Source: Chloroflexota bacterium (GTDB lineage Bacteria; Chloroflexota; UBA6077; JACCZL01). Taken from it: a stretch of DNA of 38,211 nt. Position 1 is the first letter of the stretch, and each line of letters begins with the position of its first letter. The notes below the pieces were generated by a model that was not told where the DNA came from, ran no database searches, and worked only from the letters and a program-made list of their open reading frames with translations. Positions 15,305 through 25,904 of the stretch are shown here, in pieces. The stretch covers positions 1 through 38,211 of the forward strand of contig JADZEM010000113.1 of the NCBI GenBank assembly GCA_020850535.1. The letters are read 5' to 3'. The position numbers were made by a program, and so were the translations under genes.

Positions 15305-18130
15305 TCAGGAAGCGCGAGACGACGGTTCCTCGGTGGATGCGGCCGCCGTCGTGAGCCAGGGCACCCGTTCCAGCGCCAACGCGAGGTCGGCGCGGCGGTA
15401 CGGCTTGGCCAGGATCGCGGCGATCCCACGTTCGCGCGCGGACTCGGGATCGATGGTCGCGCCCCAGCCGGTTGCCAGCACGATCGGCAGCCCTGGCCGC
15501 AGCGCGCGCACCCGCTCGGCCAGCTCCCAGCCGTTCATGGACGGCCCCATGCCCACGTCGGTGATGAGCAGGTCCACCGGTTCCTGTTGGAGCATCGCCA
15601 GGGCGTCGTCGCCGTTGAGCGCCTGAAGCGCCTCGTAGCCCTCGCGCCGCAGCATCATCGCCAGCATCCGCGCCAGTTGCGGTTCGTCGTCCACGACGAG
15701 ACAGCGACGAGGACGGGCCGGGGCGGCCTCCTCGGCGGACGCAGCCGCTGCGGCAGGCGCAGCCTCCGTGTCAGACGCGGCCTCCGTGTCAGACGCGGCC
15801 TCGGCCCCGCGAGCCTTCTCGCCGGTCTGCGCCCCTGCGCTGACCGACGCAGCCGCCAGGGGCGATGCGGGATCGGGCGGCCTGACGAGGCCCGCCGCCG
15901 GTGTCTGGAGCGGCGGCGCAGCCGGGAACGACAGCTCGAATCGGGCGCCGTGCCCTGGCTCCGACACCACCGAGATCTCGCCTCGGTGCGCGGCGACGAT
16001 GCCGAAGACGGTCGGGAGGCCCAGGCCAGTGCCACGGTCGCCCTTGGTGGTGAAGAACGGCTCGAAGATGCGCTCGCGCACCTCGTCGGACATGCCGACG
16101 CCGTCGTCGGCCACGGTCAGCATCGCCCGTCCATCCTTCTCAAAGACGCAGACGCCGATGGCGCCGCCCTGCGGGAGCGCATCGACGGCGTTCAGCACCA
16201 GATTGGTCATGACCTCGCGCAGCGGGCCGGCGCTGCCTTCGACCACCACATCGCCCTCGATCTCGACCGTCATCTCGATCGGGCGTCCTTCGGCCTGCGT
16301 GGCATCGCGCCAGCGCGGGGCGGTCAGGCGAATCACTTCGTGCACCACGCTGGTGAGATCGACGCGCACGGCCGGCTCGTCTTTCGGCGTCTGCACGAAG
16401 GTCAGCATGCGCCGAACCGTCTCGCCGCCATCCGAGGCGGCCCGCACCATCACGTCGAGCAGCTCGCGGACGCGGTCGGCTGGCAAGGGGGCATCGTCGA
16501 GCATGCGCTGGAGCAGCTCGCCGTAGCCGGCGATCAGCGCCAGCGATTGGTTGAGGTCGTGGGCCACCCCGCTGGACAACTGACCCAGCGCCCGCAGCTT
16601 CTCGCCCCGTGCCGAGCGCTCGGCCTGCTCGCGCTCGCCCGTCACGTCGGTGGAGAGCCCGCGTATCCGCGTGACCTCGCCCTGAGCGTTGGTGCGCGCG
16701 GAGGCCGCGACGCGCAGCCAGACGGTCCGGCCGTCCGCCGCGTGCGCACGCACCTCGCAGGGGATCGTCGGCCGGCCCTCGGCCACGGCCCGCATATACG
16801 CTTCGAGTCGCGCCAGATTCTCGGACGAGAAGCAGCGCAGCAGCGGTTCCTCAGAGTCGGTCCAGGTGGCCGCGGGATACCCGAGGATCGTTTCGGCCTG
16901 GTGGCTCACGTAGGTGAACCGCATGGACGGGTAGTCCGCCTCCCAGACGACGGCGTCCAATCCCTCCACCAGCTCGCGGTACTGGCGTTCGCGCTCCAGT
17001 CCCTGCTGGTACAGACGGGTGCTCTCGACGGCTGCCGACGCCATCTGCGCCAGTTGCACGAGAATCGCCTCGTCTTCGTCGGTGAAGGCGCCGTCCGTGC
17101 CGGGTTCGCCGTCTGGCGCACCGTCACGGTCCACGATCTGGATCAGGCCGAGATTCTCGCCCCCTCGCGAGACGAGCGGCGCAGCAAGCCAGCCACCTAC
17201 CTCGGGTGACCCGTCCTCGGGCACGGCCCCGGGCCAGGCGCGCAACTCGACGGCCGTCAGGCGAAGCGGGCGGTTTTCCTCGCGGACCTGCCTCCGCAGC
17301 TCGGCATCGGAGAGGGGCGGGCGGGCGGCTGCCCAGGCCGCAAACGCCTCGCTGGCCGTGACCACGTTCGTCGTCGCTGGATCGTCGTTCGCCGTCCGCA
17401 GCTCCGTCATCGCCACGTGCGCGCCGATGATGGTGCGAGCGGCCTCGCTGGCGATCCGCAGGATCTCGTCCGTGCCGCGGGCGAGGTTGATCGCCAGGGC
17501 CGTCTCAGCCAGCGACCGTGCGCGCGCAGCCGACCGCTGCTGCTGCTCGAAGGCGCGGCGGCGCTCGGTCACGTCCAGGGCCACGACCACCCGCGCGGGG
17601 CGGCCGTACAGTTCGAGGTCGTGTACCTGAACCTCGACCTCGATGATGCGGCCATCCTTCATGCGATGGTGCCAGAAGCCTGACAACTCGCGGACCTCGC
17701 GCGGCCGGCTGATCACCGCCAGCAGGGCCGGCACTTCCTCGGCCGGGTGCACGTCGGTGACCTTCATCGCCAGGAGCTCGTCGCGCGAGTAGCCGTACTT
17801 CGCGAGCGCCACGTCGTTGATTTCGAGAAAACGCAGCGTCTCGCGGTCGTAGGCCCAGACCGGCAGCGGATTGTTGGTAAAGAGTAGACGGAACCCGCCC
17901 TCCGTCTCGTTGTACGCCGTGTGGATCGCGAGCAGTTGCACATGCTGGCGGCGCAGCAGGCGATGGATCACCAGTCCCGTGACGAGGACAAACCCGACGC
18001 CCTTGAGCGCCGAAAGACTGGAGGCGACGCCAGGATCGGGGACGAACACGGTGACGAGGTAGTCGGACACCAGGATCCAGGTTATCCCGGGAACCAGGTA
18101 CCAGAAGGCGGCCAGTGCCAGCGGCCTCAT
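15305..18130 (-). CDS. membrane PAS-GAF-PAS hybrid histidine kinase with C-terminal receiver
   Basis: The protein is 941 residues from the ATG at 18130, which has AAGGA ten bases upstream; a longer frame to 18184 adds 18 residues. Domain order: two N-terminal membrane helices (about 5-55), PAS (about 75-190), GAF (about 205-375), PAS with PAC (about 385-505), HisKA with His524 in SSGVAHDLNQSL, ATPase with N-box NLVLNAVDAL, G1 DDGVGMS and G2 GDRGTGLGLP, an Ala/Glu-rich linker, and a receiver with Asp858 and Lys909. All catalytic residues are present. It probably autophosphorylates and passes phosphate to its own receiver. The linker DNA holds an 18-base tandem repeat (15762-15797). The sensed signal is unknown. 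Confidence 0.93.
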   Translation of the reverse strand: MRPLALAAFWYLVPGITWILVSDYLVTVFVPDPGVASSLSALKGVGFVLVTGLVIHRLLRRQHVQLLAIHTAYNETEGGFRLLFTNNPLPVWAYDRETLRFLEINDVALAKYGYSRDELLAMKVTDVHPAEEVPALLAVISRPREVRELSGFWHHRMKDGRIIEVEVQVHDLELYGRPARVVVALDVTERRRAFEQQQRSAARARSLAETALAINLARGTDEILRIASEAARTIIGAHVAMTELRTANDDPATTNVVTASEAFAAWAAARPPLSDAELRRQVREENRPLRLTAVELRAWPGAVPEDGSPEVGGWLAAPLVSRGGENLGLIQIVDRDGAPDGEPGTDGAFTDEDEAILVQLAQMASAAVESTRLYQQGLERERQYRELVEGLDAVVWEADYPSMRFTYVSHQAETILGYPAATWTDSEEPLLRCFSSENLARLEAYMRAVAEGRPTIPCEVRAHAADGRTVWLRVAASARTNAQGEVTRIRGLSTDVTGEREQAERSARGEKLRALGQLSSGVAHDLNQSLALIAGYGELLQRMLDDAPLPADRVRELLDVMVRAASDGGETVRRMLTFVQTPKDEPAVRVDLTSVVHEVIRLTAPRWRDATQAEGRPIEMTVEIEGDVVVEGSAGPLREVMTNLVLNAVDALPQGGAIGVCVFEKDGRAMLTVADDGVGMSDEVRERIFEPFFTTKGDRGTGLGLPTVFGIVAAHRGEISVVSEPGHGARFELSFPAAPPLQTPAAGLVRPPDPASPLAAASVSAGAQTGEKARGAEAASDTEAASDTEAAPAAAAASAEEAAPARPRRCLVVDDEPQLARMLAMMLRREGYEALQALNGDDALAMLQQEPVDLLITDVGMGPSMNGWELAERVRALRPGLPIVLATGWGATIDPESARERGIAAILAKPYRRADLALALERVPWLTTAAASTEEPSSRAS
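15762..15797. repeat. two perfect 18-base tandem units in the kinase linker
   Basis: The unit encodes EAASDT on the minus strand and occurs twice back to back in the Ala/Glu-rich linker between the ATPase and receiver domains. Being in frame, copy-number change would only alter linker length. Confidence 0.85.
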
Positions 18131-18260
18131 TCCCCGCACGTCCTTCCCGTCAACCCTCCACCGGCCCACCGAACGATCCACCACGGCTCGACAGGATCAG
18201 GTTCTGGCGGCCATCCTCCCCAGCCTGCCAGCATCTGACCCGTACCCCGGTGCATTTCGT

Positions 18261-18290
18261 GGGATAGAGCATCACGCCACGACCTGTCAA
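18261..18290 (-). promoter_or_regulatory. probable promoter of the PAS-GAF-PAS kinase gene
   Basis: A perfect -35 TTGACA (18285-18290) is followed after 18 bases by TATCCC (18261-18266), a weak -10. A second TTGACG lies 12 bases further upstream. The predicted leader is about 124 bases. The rest of 18131-18392 holds a TGCAGC/GCTGCA hairpin (18343-18361), without U-run, that may end the GT-C transcript, and nothing else that I can support. Confidence 0.45.
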
Positions 18291-18392
18291 CGTCTTCGTC
18301 AACACGTCGTGTGGGACAACGAACAGGCTCGCCATTCGGGGATGCAGCCGCCGAAGCTGCACCGGGCGACGGACATCCGGTCAGGCCGGGGC

Positions 18393-19721
18393 TCAGACGG
18401 TGGCGACGGCACGGCCGGAGACACGCGCCGTGCGCGGCTGCCGCCAGACCCACACGCTCCAGATTCCGAACAACACGACGTTCAGGCCGGCGTTGAGCAG
18501 TTGCAGCCGTCGCCAGGTGTCTGGCCCAAACAACGCCTGGCGCGTCTCCTCGAGTCCGTAGTCATGAAACGTCATGTTGAGGAACAGCGTCAGCGAGAGC
18601 ATCCCGAACATCGCCCAGGCGAGCCGCGAGCGCGGCGTCGCCATCACCAGCAACGGAAGGGCGAAAAACGCGTGATTCTCGTGGGCGCGCGTGGTGAACA
18701 TGAACCAGCCGAACGCCAGGTAGGCCGCCATCGCGGAGAGGCGGCCGTCGCGCCCCCAGACGTCGGTGCGCCACACCGCGAACGCCATCAACGCCAGGGA
18801 CAGCCCTGCCGCCGCCTGCCGGTAGGTGATCGGCCCGACCAGCGGCTCGGCGTCCAGCACGAAGTCTGGCTTCGCGTTGGTGACGATCCACCAGATGTTG
18901 TGCGCGTTGGCCGAGGCCACCGGCATCGTCTCGGCGATCAGCCGGGGCAGCACGAACAGCTCGCCGACGGTGCCGTAGACGATGTAGGGCAGGCAGACGG
19001 CCAGCGACACGAGGCCTGCCACCACGCCGCCCAGCACCGTCTGCGCCAGGCCGAACCGTCGAAAACTGATGTAGGCGAGGAACGGAAAGAGCGCCCAGGC
19101 CTGCGGCTTGGTGGCCGCCGCCAGCCCGACGAACAGGTAGCCGGCGAGCGGCCGGTCCTCCTCCCAGAGGTAGATGGCGACCAGCAGGAAGCCGGCGTGG
19201 ACGGCGTCCGGCTGGCCCCAGAACGCCGCGTCGAAGATGGCGGCGGGGTTGAGCGCGAAGGCGGCCGTCGCCAGCAAGGCCGGCGGCGCACCGAAGCGGC
19301 GGTAGAGCAGGCCGAAGATCGCCAGCGACGCCACGAGGTGCGGCACGACCGCCACCAGCTTGACCAGGACCGTCAGTGCGTGGCTGTTGAGCGCAGCCTC
19401 CATGTCAAAAGCCGGGTCGAAGCCGCGCCGGTAGATCCAGCCGGCGACACGGTAGCCGTACATGGTGACCGGGGGGTAGATCGCCGCCGTCTCGGGGTAG
19501 GTGCCGGAATAGGCCCCGGCCACCCCGTAGGTGGCGACCTGCTTTGCCCAGTACTTGTAGTGAACGACATCGGCGGCCGGGTTGCTGGGCAGGTTCAGCA
19601 CCACCCCGTTGATGGCGACGGCCACGGCGAGGATCGCCAGAGCCGCGAGCCAGGCCCGCACCGCGCCCGCCGAGCCGGTGAGGCCAGCGGCCGGGTCCGG
19701 CCGGGCCTCGCCGGCGGTCAC
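18393..19721 (-). CDS. GT-C type integral-membrane glycosyltransferase (DUF2029/GT87-like)
   Basis: The 442-residue protein has about ten hydrophobic segments. An early luminal-type loop carries Asp in NPAADVVHYKYWAK, with YPPVTMY following, and NPAAIFDAAFWGQPDAVHAG matches the GQxD block of polyprenyl-phosphate-sugar-dependent mannosyltransferases. Such enzymes transfer a sugar on the outer face of the membrane. The GTG start at 19721 overlaps the methyltransferase stop as GTGA. Upstream in the same operon is a GT2 enzyme that could make its lipid-linked donor, giving a coherent pathway. The sugar is not determined by sequence. Confidence 0.85.
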   Translation of the reverse strand: MTAGEARPDPAAGLTGSAGAVRAWLAALAILAVAVAINGVVLNLPSNPAADVVHYKYWAKQVATYGVAGAYSGTYPETAAIYPPVTMYGYRVAGWIYRRGFDPAFDMEAALNSHALTVLVKLVAVVPHLVASLAIFGLLYRRFGAPPALLATAAFALNPAAIFDAAFWGQPDAVHAGFLLVAIYLWEEDRPLAGYLFVGLAAATKPQAWALFPFLAYISFRRFGLAQTVLGGVVAGLVSLAVCLPYIVYGTVGELFVLPRLIAETMPVASANAHNIWWIVTNAKPDFVLDAEPLVGPITYRQAAAGLSLALMAFAVWRTDVWGRDGRLSAMAAYLAFGWFMFTTRAHENHAFFALPLLVMATPRSRLAWAMFGMLSLTLFLNMTFHDYGLEETRQALFGPDTWRRLQLLNAGLNVVLFGIWSVWVWRQPRTARVSGRAVATV

Positions 19722-20575
19722 GGCTTCTGGGCGACGACGACGTTGTGCGCGGCGAACAGGCTCAGCACGGGGTTGGCCTCAACCATCCGCTCGACGTGCC
19801 GCCAGACCGGCATCAGCGCGCCGGGCATGAAGTCCGGCACCAGCCCGGTCCGCGCGGCGCTGACGGGCTTCAGCCCGGACCGACGGACGGCCTCCAACAG
19901 CTCCCAGACGCTGACCAGCCGTTCGTCGCCGTGATCCTGCGGGACGCGCTTCATGAGGATCGGCCAGTACGGGTTGAGCGGATTGTGGTCCCAGATCAGG
20001 ACGTAGCCGCCAGACCGCACCACGCGGCCCATCTCGGCAATCGTGTCGGCCACGCGCTCGGGCGTCTCCAGGTGGTGCATCGTGGCGACGCTCAGCGAGA
20101 GGTCGAAGACGCCATCCTCAAACGGCAAGGCTGAAGAGTAGGCCGCGAACACCCCGCCGACGCCGTTCTCCAGCGCCTCGACGAGCATCCCGGTGGATGC
20201 ATCCACGCCGACCACGTCATAGCCAGCCCGCTGGATCCAGCCGGCCAGCGCGCCGGTGCCGCAGCCCACATCCAGGACAGACCCGCCGAACGGCAGGAGC
20301 TGCTGCACGACCGATGTCCGCTTCTTCAGGTAGTGCTCGGCGACGTGCGGCTTGAAGACCTGGTCGTAGTCATGGGCGACGTGATCGTAGAGGACCTGCT
20401 GGCGGCCGGTGATGGCATCGGCCTCGCGGGAGAGCAGCAGGACCGGCACACCGTCCTGGCTGGCGTAGGTCTGCGAGCACTCCGGACAGCGCAGGCCGTC
20501 GCCCTGGGGCTCCAGCACGACGTGGCAGCGGGGGCAGGCCGCCTTGATCTCATGGGGAAGAGTTGGGGCGGTCAC
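19718..20575 (-). CDS. class I SAM-dependent methyltransferase with N-terminal zinc ribbon
   Basis: The 285-residue protein begins with a Trm112-like ribbon, Cys14-x2-Cys17 and Cys30-x2-Cys33, followed by a Rossmann methyltransferase domain with SAM motif VLDVGCGTGALAGW and acidic VVGVDAS. I chose the GTG at 20575 because it overlaps the GT2 stop as GTGA and has GGAGGT five to six bases upstream. The ATG at 20611 would add 12 residues before that ribosome site. It sits between two lipid-linked sugar genes, so the substrate may be a sugar or the lipid carrier, but small-molecule or protein substrates cannot be excluded. Confidence 0.88.
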   Translation of the reverse strand: MTAPTLPHEIKAACPRCHVVLEPQGDGLRCPECSQTYASQDGVPVLLLSREADAITGRQQVLYDHVAHDYDQVFKPHVAEHYLKKRTSVVQQLLPFGGSVLDVGCGTGALAGWIQRAGYDVVGVDASTGMLVEALENGVGGVFAAYSSALPFEDGVFDLSLSVATMHHLETPERVADTIAEMGRVVRSGGYVLIWDHNPLNPYWPILMKRVPQDHGDERLVSVWELLEAVRRSGLKPVSAARTGLVPDFMPGALMPVWRHVERMVEANPVLSLFAAHNVVVAQKP

Positions 20576-21321
20576 GCCGTACCTCCAGCTCGCGCACGGC
20601 GCGGCTTCCACCCTAGCCAGCTTCGAATTCGATACCTGAGCACCAGCCCGATCATCGTCATGCCCAGGTAGAACGCCTTCTTGAAATCGCCCGTCACCGA
20701 CGACTCGCCGACGCGCGGCAGGTAGTTGACGGGGATCTGAATCATTTTCAGGCCGTGGAGCATCGTCAGCACCATCATTTCGGGGCCGAAGGAGCTGCCC
20801 CCGATGGTGAAGCTCGGCTCGATGACCCGCAGGGCGTCGCGGTTGATGAGGCGCATCGTGCAGCCGACATCGGTCAGGTTCGTGGAGTTGAACAGGAACT
20901 CGACCAGCTTGGCGACGGCCCAGTTCCCCCAGCGCAGGAACAGGCCCATATTCGCGCCGCGCCAGATGAACATGCGGGCCGTACGGGTGCCGTAGACCAC
21001 GTCGAAATCATCGGCGTAGGCGAGCAGCTTCAAGAAATCGCGGCCCAGGAACGTGCCGTCTGGCTCTGAGATGATGATCAGGTCACCCGTGGCCTCACGG
21101 AAGCCGCGTCGGATGGCGTTGCCATAGCCCTGGCGCGTCTCGAGAATCTCGCGCGCCGCGGTCTTCGCGACCTCCTCCGAGGTGCCGGGCGCGGCATTGT
21201 TGTTGATGACGAGGACTTCATCGGCAACGCCGAGTGCCAGGATGTCCTCAATGCTCTGGCGAATCGAATCTTTCTCGTTGTACGTCGGGAGGATGACGGA
21301 TACGGTCCGGCCATGCCACAT
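20572..21321 (-). CDS. GT2 glycosyltransferase, polyprenyl-phosphate sugar synthase-like
   Basis: This 249-residue enzyme begins VSVILPTYNEKDSIRQS and has DEVLVINNN and EPDGTF, which are the nucleotide-sugar and metal-binding blocks of DPM1/GtrB-like GT2 enzymes. It would charge a polyprenyl phosphate with a sugar on the cytoplasmic face. A hydrophobic C-terminal stretch (YLGMTMIGLVL) may anchor it. I chose the ATG at 21321: it starts at the conserved strand and lies exactly seven bases after a near-consensus -10. A frame to 21357 would begin inside that promoter. Methyltransferase and GT-C genes follow with GTGA overlaps. Confidence 0.9.
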   Translation of the reverse strand: MWHGRTVSVILPTYNEKDSIRQSIEDILALGVADEVLVINNNAAPGTSEEVAKTAAREILETRQGYGNAIRRGFREATGDLIIISEPDGTFLGRDFLKLLAYADDFDVVYGTRTARMFIWRGANMGLFLRWGNWAVAKLVEFLFNSTNLTDVGCTMRLINRDALRVIEPSFTIGGSSFGPEMMVLTMLHGLKMIQIPVNYLPRVGESSVTGDFKKAFYLGMTMIGLVLRYRIRSWLGWKPRRARAGGTA

Positions 21322-21328
21322 GGCGCGT

Positions 21329-21357
21329 ATTGTAGGGTCGACCCTCCGAGGCGTCAA
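21329..21357 (-). promoter_or_regulatory. near-consensus promoter giving a leaderless GT2 transcript
   Basis: TTGACG (21352-21357), a 17-base spacer and TACAAT (21329-21334) precede the ATG at 21321 by seven bases. Transcription should start at the A of ATG or one base before it, leaving no room for a ribosome-binding site. Confidence 0.7.
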
Positions 21358-21421
21358 CGCGAGCGGGCTGCCTCACGGCTCGCGCCGGGCCGCGGATCGG
21401 TCCGGAGCCGGCCGGCCGGTG

Positions 21422-21430
21422 TGGTATCGT
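21422..21430 (+). promoter_or_regulatory. possible extended -10 promoter for the receiver gene
   Basis: TGG followed by TATCGT forms an extended -10 whose transcript would begin near 21437. That leaves a short leader with GGGAGAGG before the ATG at 21454. No -35 is obvious. Confidence 0.4.
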
Positions 21431-21453
21431 TCCGCCTGGGAGAGGCCCAGAGG

Positions 21454-21993
21454 ATGCGCCAGAAGCCACATCGCAAAGGACATCACGCGCGCCCGCGAAC
21501 CGTCCGTCCGAAGACCGACGAGGCACAGTCCAGCCCCGAGAACGGCGCCGCGGCCACCGCGACGGCGACGCGCCGCAAGTGCGTGCTGGTGGTCGAGGAC
21601 AATGCGACGGTCGGCGGCCTGCTGGTCGCCCTGCTGCGCGAAGAGGGCTACCGAGCGCTGCGGGCCTGGGACGGCCGCGAGGCGATGAAGATGGCGCGGG
21701 ACCGTCGGCCGGATCTGGTGGTGCTGGATCTGAGCCTGCCGTACCGTGACGGCATCGAGGTGCTGCGCGAGCTGCGCGCCAACGTCGACACCGCTGAAGC
21801 GCCGATGGTGATCGTCTCGGGGAGCGCCACCCAGGTCTCACAGGACGACCGCGCACTGGTGTCCGACGCCATCACCCGCCCGTTCGACATCGACCGTCTG
21901 CTCAACGTCTTCCGGCGGCACCTGGGAGACCCCGAGGCCGACGTGCCCGAGCGGCCATACGGCGCGACGGACAACCACCTGAACAGCTGGTAG
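21454..21993 (+). CDS. stand-alone response-regulator receiver protein, Lys replaced by Arg
   Basis: The 179-residue protein has a basic, probably disordered N-terminal tail of about 40 residues, then one receiver domain: acidic pair Glu48-Asp49, phosphoacceptor Asp92 in VVLDLSLP, Ser122 in VIVSG, and TRPFD where nearly all receivers have T-K-P-F. The conserved lysine is thus Arg142. A short tail follows, with no output domain. The ATG at 21454 has GGGAGAGG upstream; a longer frame from 21313 would run through the divergent promoter region. It is divergent from the GT2 operon. It may act as a phosphate-relay or protein-binding receiver with altered switching. Confidence 0.88.
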   Translation: MRQKPHRKGHHARPRTVRPKTDEAQSSPENGAAATATATRRKCVLVVEDNATVGGLLVALLREEGYRALRAWDGREAMKMARDRRPDLVVLDLSLPYRDGIEVLRELRANVDTAEAPMVIVSGSATQVSQDDRALVSDAITRPFDIDRLLNVFRRHLGDPEADVPERPYGATDNHLNSW

Positions 21994-22113
21994 GCGTCCC
22001 TCCGCGGCTCCCGCGCGGCGAAACTCCATCCGTGAAAGGGTGACCAGCGGACCCGTGGCGACCGAGCATCTGTCTGACGTCGTGCCGCGGCTCCGGGCGA
22101 TCGACACTCCAGT

Positions 22114-24501
<2,388 letters not shown>

Positions 24502-24541
24502 CGGGCCGGGGGAGCACGCAGGGTGGCAGGTCCGGACATGG

Positions 24542-24573
24542 CGAGGGGGCGGTCCACACAGACCGCCCCCTCG
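24542..24573. terminator. bidirectional hairpin terminator
   Basis: A 13-base perfect stem (24542-24554 with 561-573) closes a six-base CACACA loop between the convergent uvrA-like gene (stop 24501) and the zinc-ribbon gene (stop 24595). The U-run is weak on both strands, as is common in very GC-rich genomes. Confidence 0.75.
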
Positions 24574-24594
24574 TCGTGATGACATCCTCGTGGG

Positions 24595-24777
24595 TTAGCG
24601 AACCCCGACCGGCTGACGCGCCGGCTCCCAGACGTGGGCGTGAGGACTGATCGCCCGCAGTTCTCCACGGTCGAACGCCCGCAGGCACTCGACACAGCAG
24701 AACCGCTTACGATCCCGCTCGATTCGGTGCTCATCAAGCACCGCGTCGCAGTGGTCGCACCGCAACAGAGCTATCAT
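24595..24777 (-). CDS. 60-residue zinc-ribbon/treble-clef protein
   Basis: This small protein starts MIALLRCDHCDAVLDEH and has C-D-H-C and, after about 20 residues, CCVEC followed by LRAFDRGE, a two-knuckle arrangement reminiscent of TRASH/YHS-type metal-binding domains. A strong ribosome site (GGAGGT six bases before the ATG at 24777) decides the start. The longer frame to 24849 has no such signal. A CACAAT (24824-24829) about 46 bases upstream may be its -10. It lies downstream of the fabF-accB-fabH genes on the same strand but probably has its own promoter. Its function is unknown. Confidence 0.75.
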   Translation of the reverse strand: MIALLRCDHCDAVLDEHRIERDRKRFCCVECLRAFDRGELRAISPHAHVWEPARQPVGVR

Positions 24778-24902
24778 CGGAAAACCTCCCTCTTTGGAGA
24801 ACCGATCCACACGGACCGGCTGAATTGTGGGCGACGCTGCCCACCTCATCCTCGCACGTTCTCATACGCCGAGGCAAGAGGTTTGTGTCGCATTTGTGCT
24901 TC

Positions 24903-25904
24903 TTAGTGCCACTCCCAGACGGCGGCTGCCCAGCTGAGGCCGGCCCCAAAAGCACACATGGCCACGATGTCGCCCGGTTGTATTCGCCCCTCTTCAAAGG
25001 CCTCACATAGTGCAACGGGAATTGAGGCCGCTGAGGTATTGCCATACCGGTCAACATTCGTAAAGACGCGCTCCGGTGGCAGGCCAAGCTTCTCTCGGGC
25101 GTTGTCGATGATGCGGATGTTGGCCTGATGCGGGATCACCAGGGCCAGGTCCGACGACGACAGGCCCGCCTTCTCGAGCGCTTCGAGCATCGAGCCAGGA
25201 ATGACCTTCGTGGCGAAGCGGAAAACGCTCTGCCCTTCCATTTTGAGGAAGTGCTCGCGCGCCTCTACCGACTCGTGCGTGGCGGGCTGGCGCGAGCCGC
25301 CGGCCGGCACGTTGAGCTGCGGCGCACCGCATCCGTCGGACCCGAGCACGAACGAGCGCAGACCGCCCGGCCGCTCGGTCGCCTGGAGCACCACTGCGCC
25401 CGCGCCGTCGCCAAAAAGCACACAGGTGGTCCGGTCGCGCCAGTCGATGATTCGCGACATGACGTCAGAACCGATGACCAGGACGTTCTTCATCGCGCCG
25501 GACTGGACGAACTGCGCGCCAGCCACCAGGCCGTAGCCGAACGCCGCGCAGCCGGCGCCGATGTCGAATGCGCCCGCGCGAGACGCGCCGAGCGCTTCTT
25601 GCACCAATGATGCGGTGGCCGGGAAGCCGGGATGATCGGGCGTGCCCGTCGAGACGATGATCAGGTCGAGCGCCGCCGCGTCGATGTCGGCGCGCTCCAG
25701 GGCGATCCGCGCCGCCGCGACGCCCATGCTGGCGGAGGTGTCCTCGGGAGCCGCGATCCGCCGCTGCGCGATGCCGGTCCGCTTGCGGATCCACTCGTCG
25801 GAGGTGTCCACCAGCCGCTCAAGCTCGTGATTGTCCATGATGCGGGCGGGCAGGAACTTGCCGACCCCGCCGATACGCACATACTGCCCGCGTGGAAGCG
25901 TCAT
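24903..25904 (-). CDS. fabH: 3-oxoacyl-ACP synthase III
   Basis: The 333-residue protein carries the KAS III catalytic triad: Cys119 in GAGCAAFGYGL, His259 in IPHQAN and Asn289 in YGNTSAAS. The N-terminal DTSDEWIRKRTGI block is typical. It condenses acetyl- or branched acyl-CoA with malonyl-ACP to start fatty acid synthesis in the cytoplasm. The start overlaps the accB stop as ATGA. It is the last gene of the fabF-accB-fabH set; which primer CoA it uses cannot be read here. Confidence 0.95.
   Translation of the reverse strand: MTLPRGQYVRIGGVGKFLPARIMDNHELERLVDTSDEWIRKRTGIAQRRIAAPEDTSASMGVAAARIALERADIDAAALDLIIVSTGTPDHPGFPATASLVQEALGASRAGAFDIGAGCAAFGYGLVAGAQFVQSGAMKNVLVIGSDVMSRIIDWRDRTTCVLFGDGAGAVVLQATERPGGLRSFVLGSDGCGAPQLNVPAGGSRQPATHESVEAREHFLKMEGQSVFRFATKVIPGSMLEALEKAGLSSSDLALVIPHQANIRIIDNAREKLGLPPERVFTNVDRYGNTSAASIPVALCEAFEEGRIQPGDIVAMCAFGAGLSWAAAVWEWH

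Noticed and set aside
15587-17209. 540-codon plus-strand frame in the PAS-GAF-PAS kinase gene
   Set aside because: Antisense shadow; the minus strand carries intact kinase and receiver motifs over the same bases.
22074-22108. Promoter CTGACG...GACACT before the uvrA-like gene
   Set aside because: The spacer would be 23 bases, too long for a sigma-70-type promoter, and no better pair was found.
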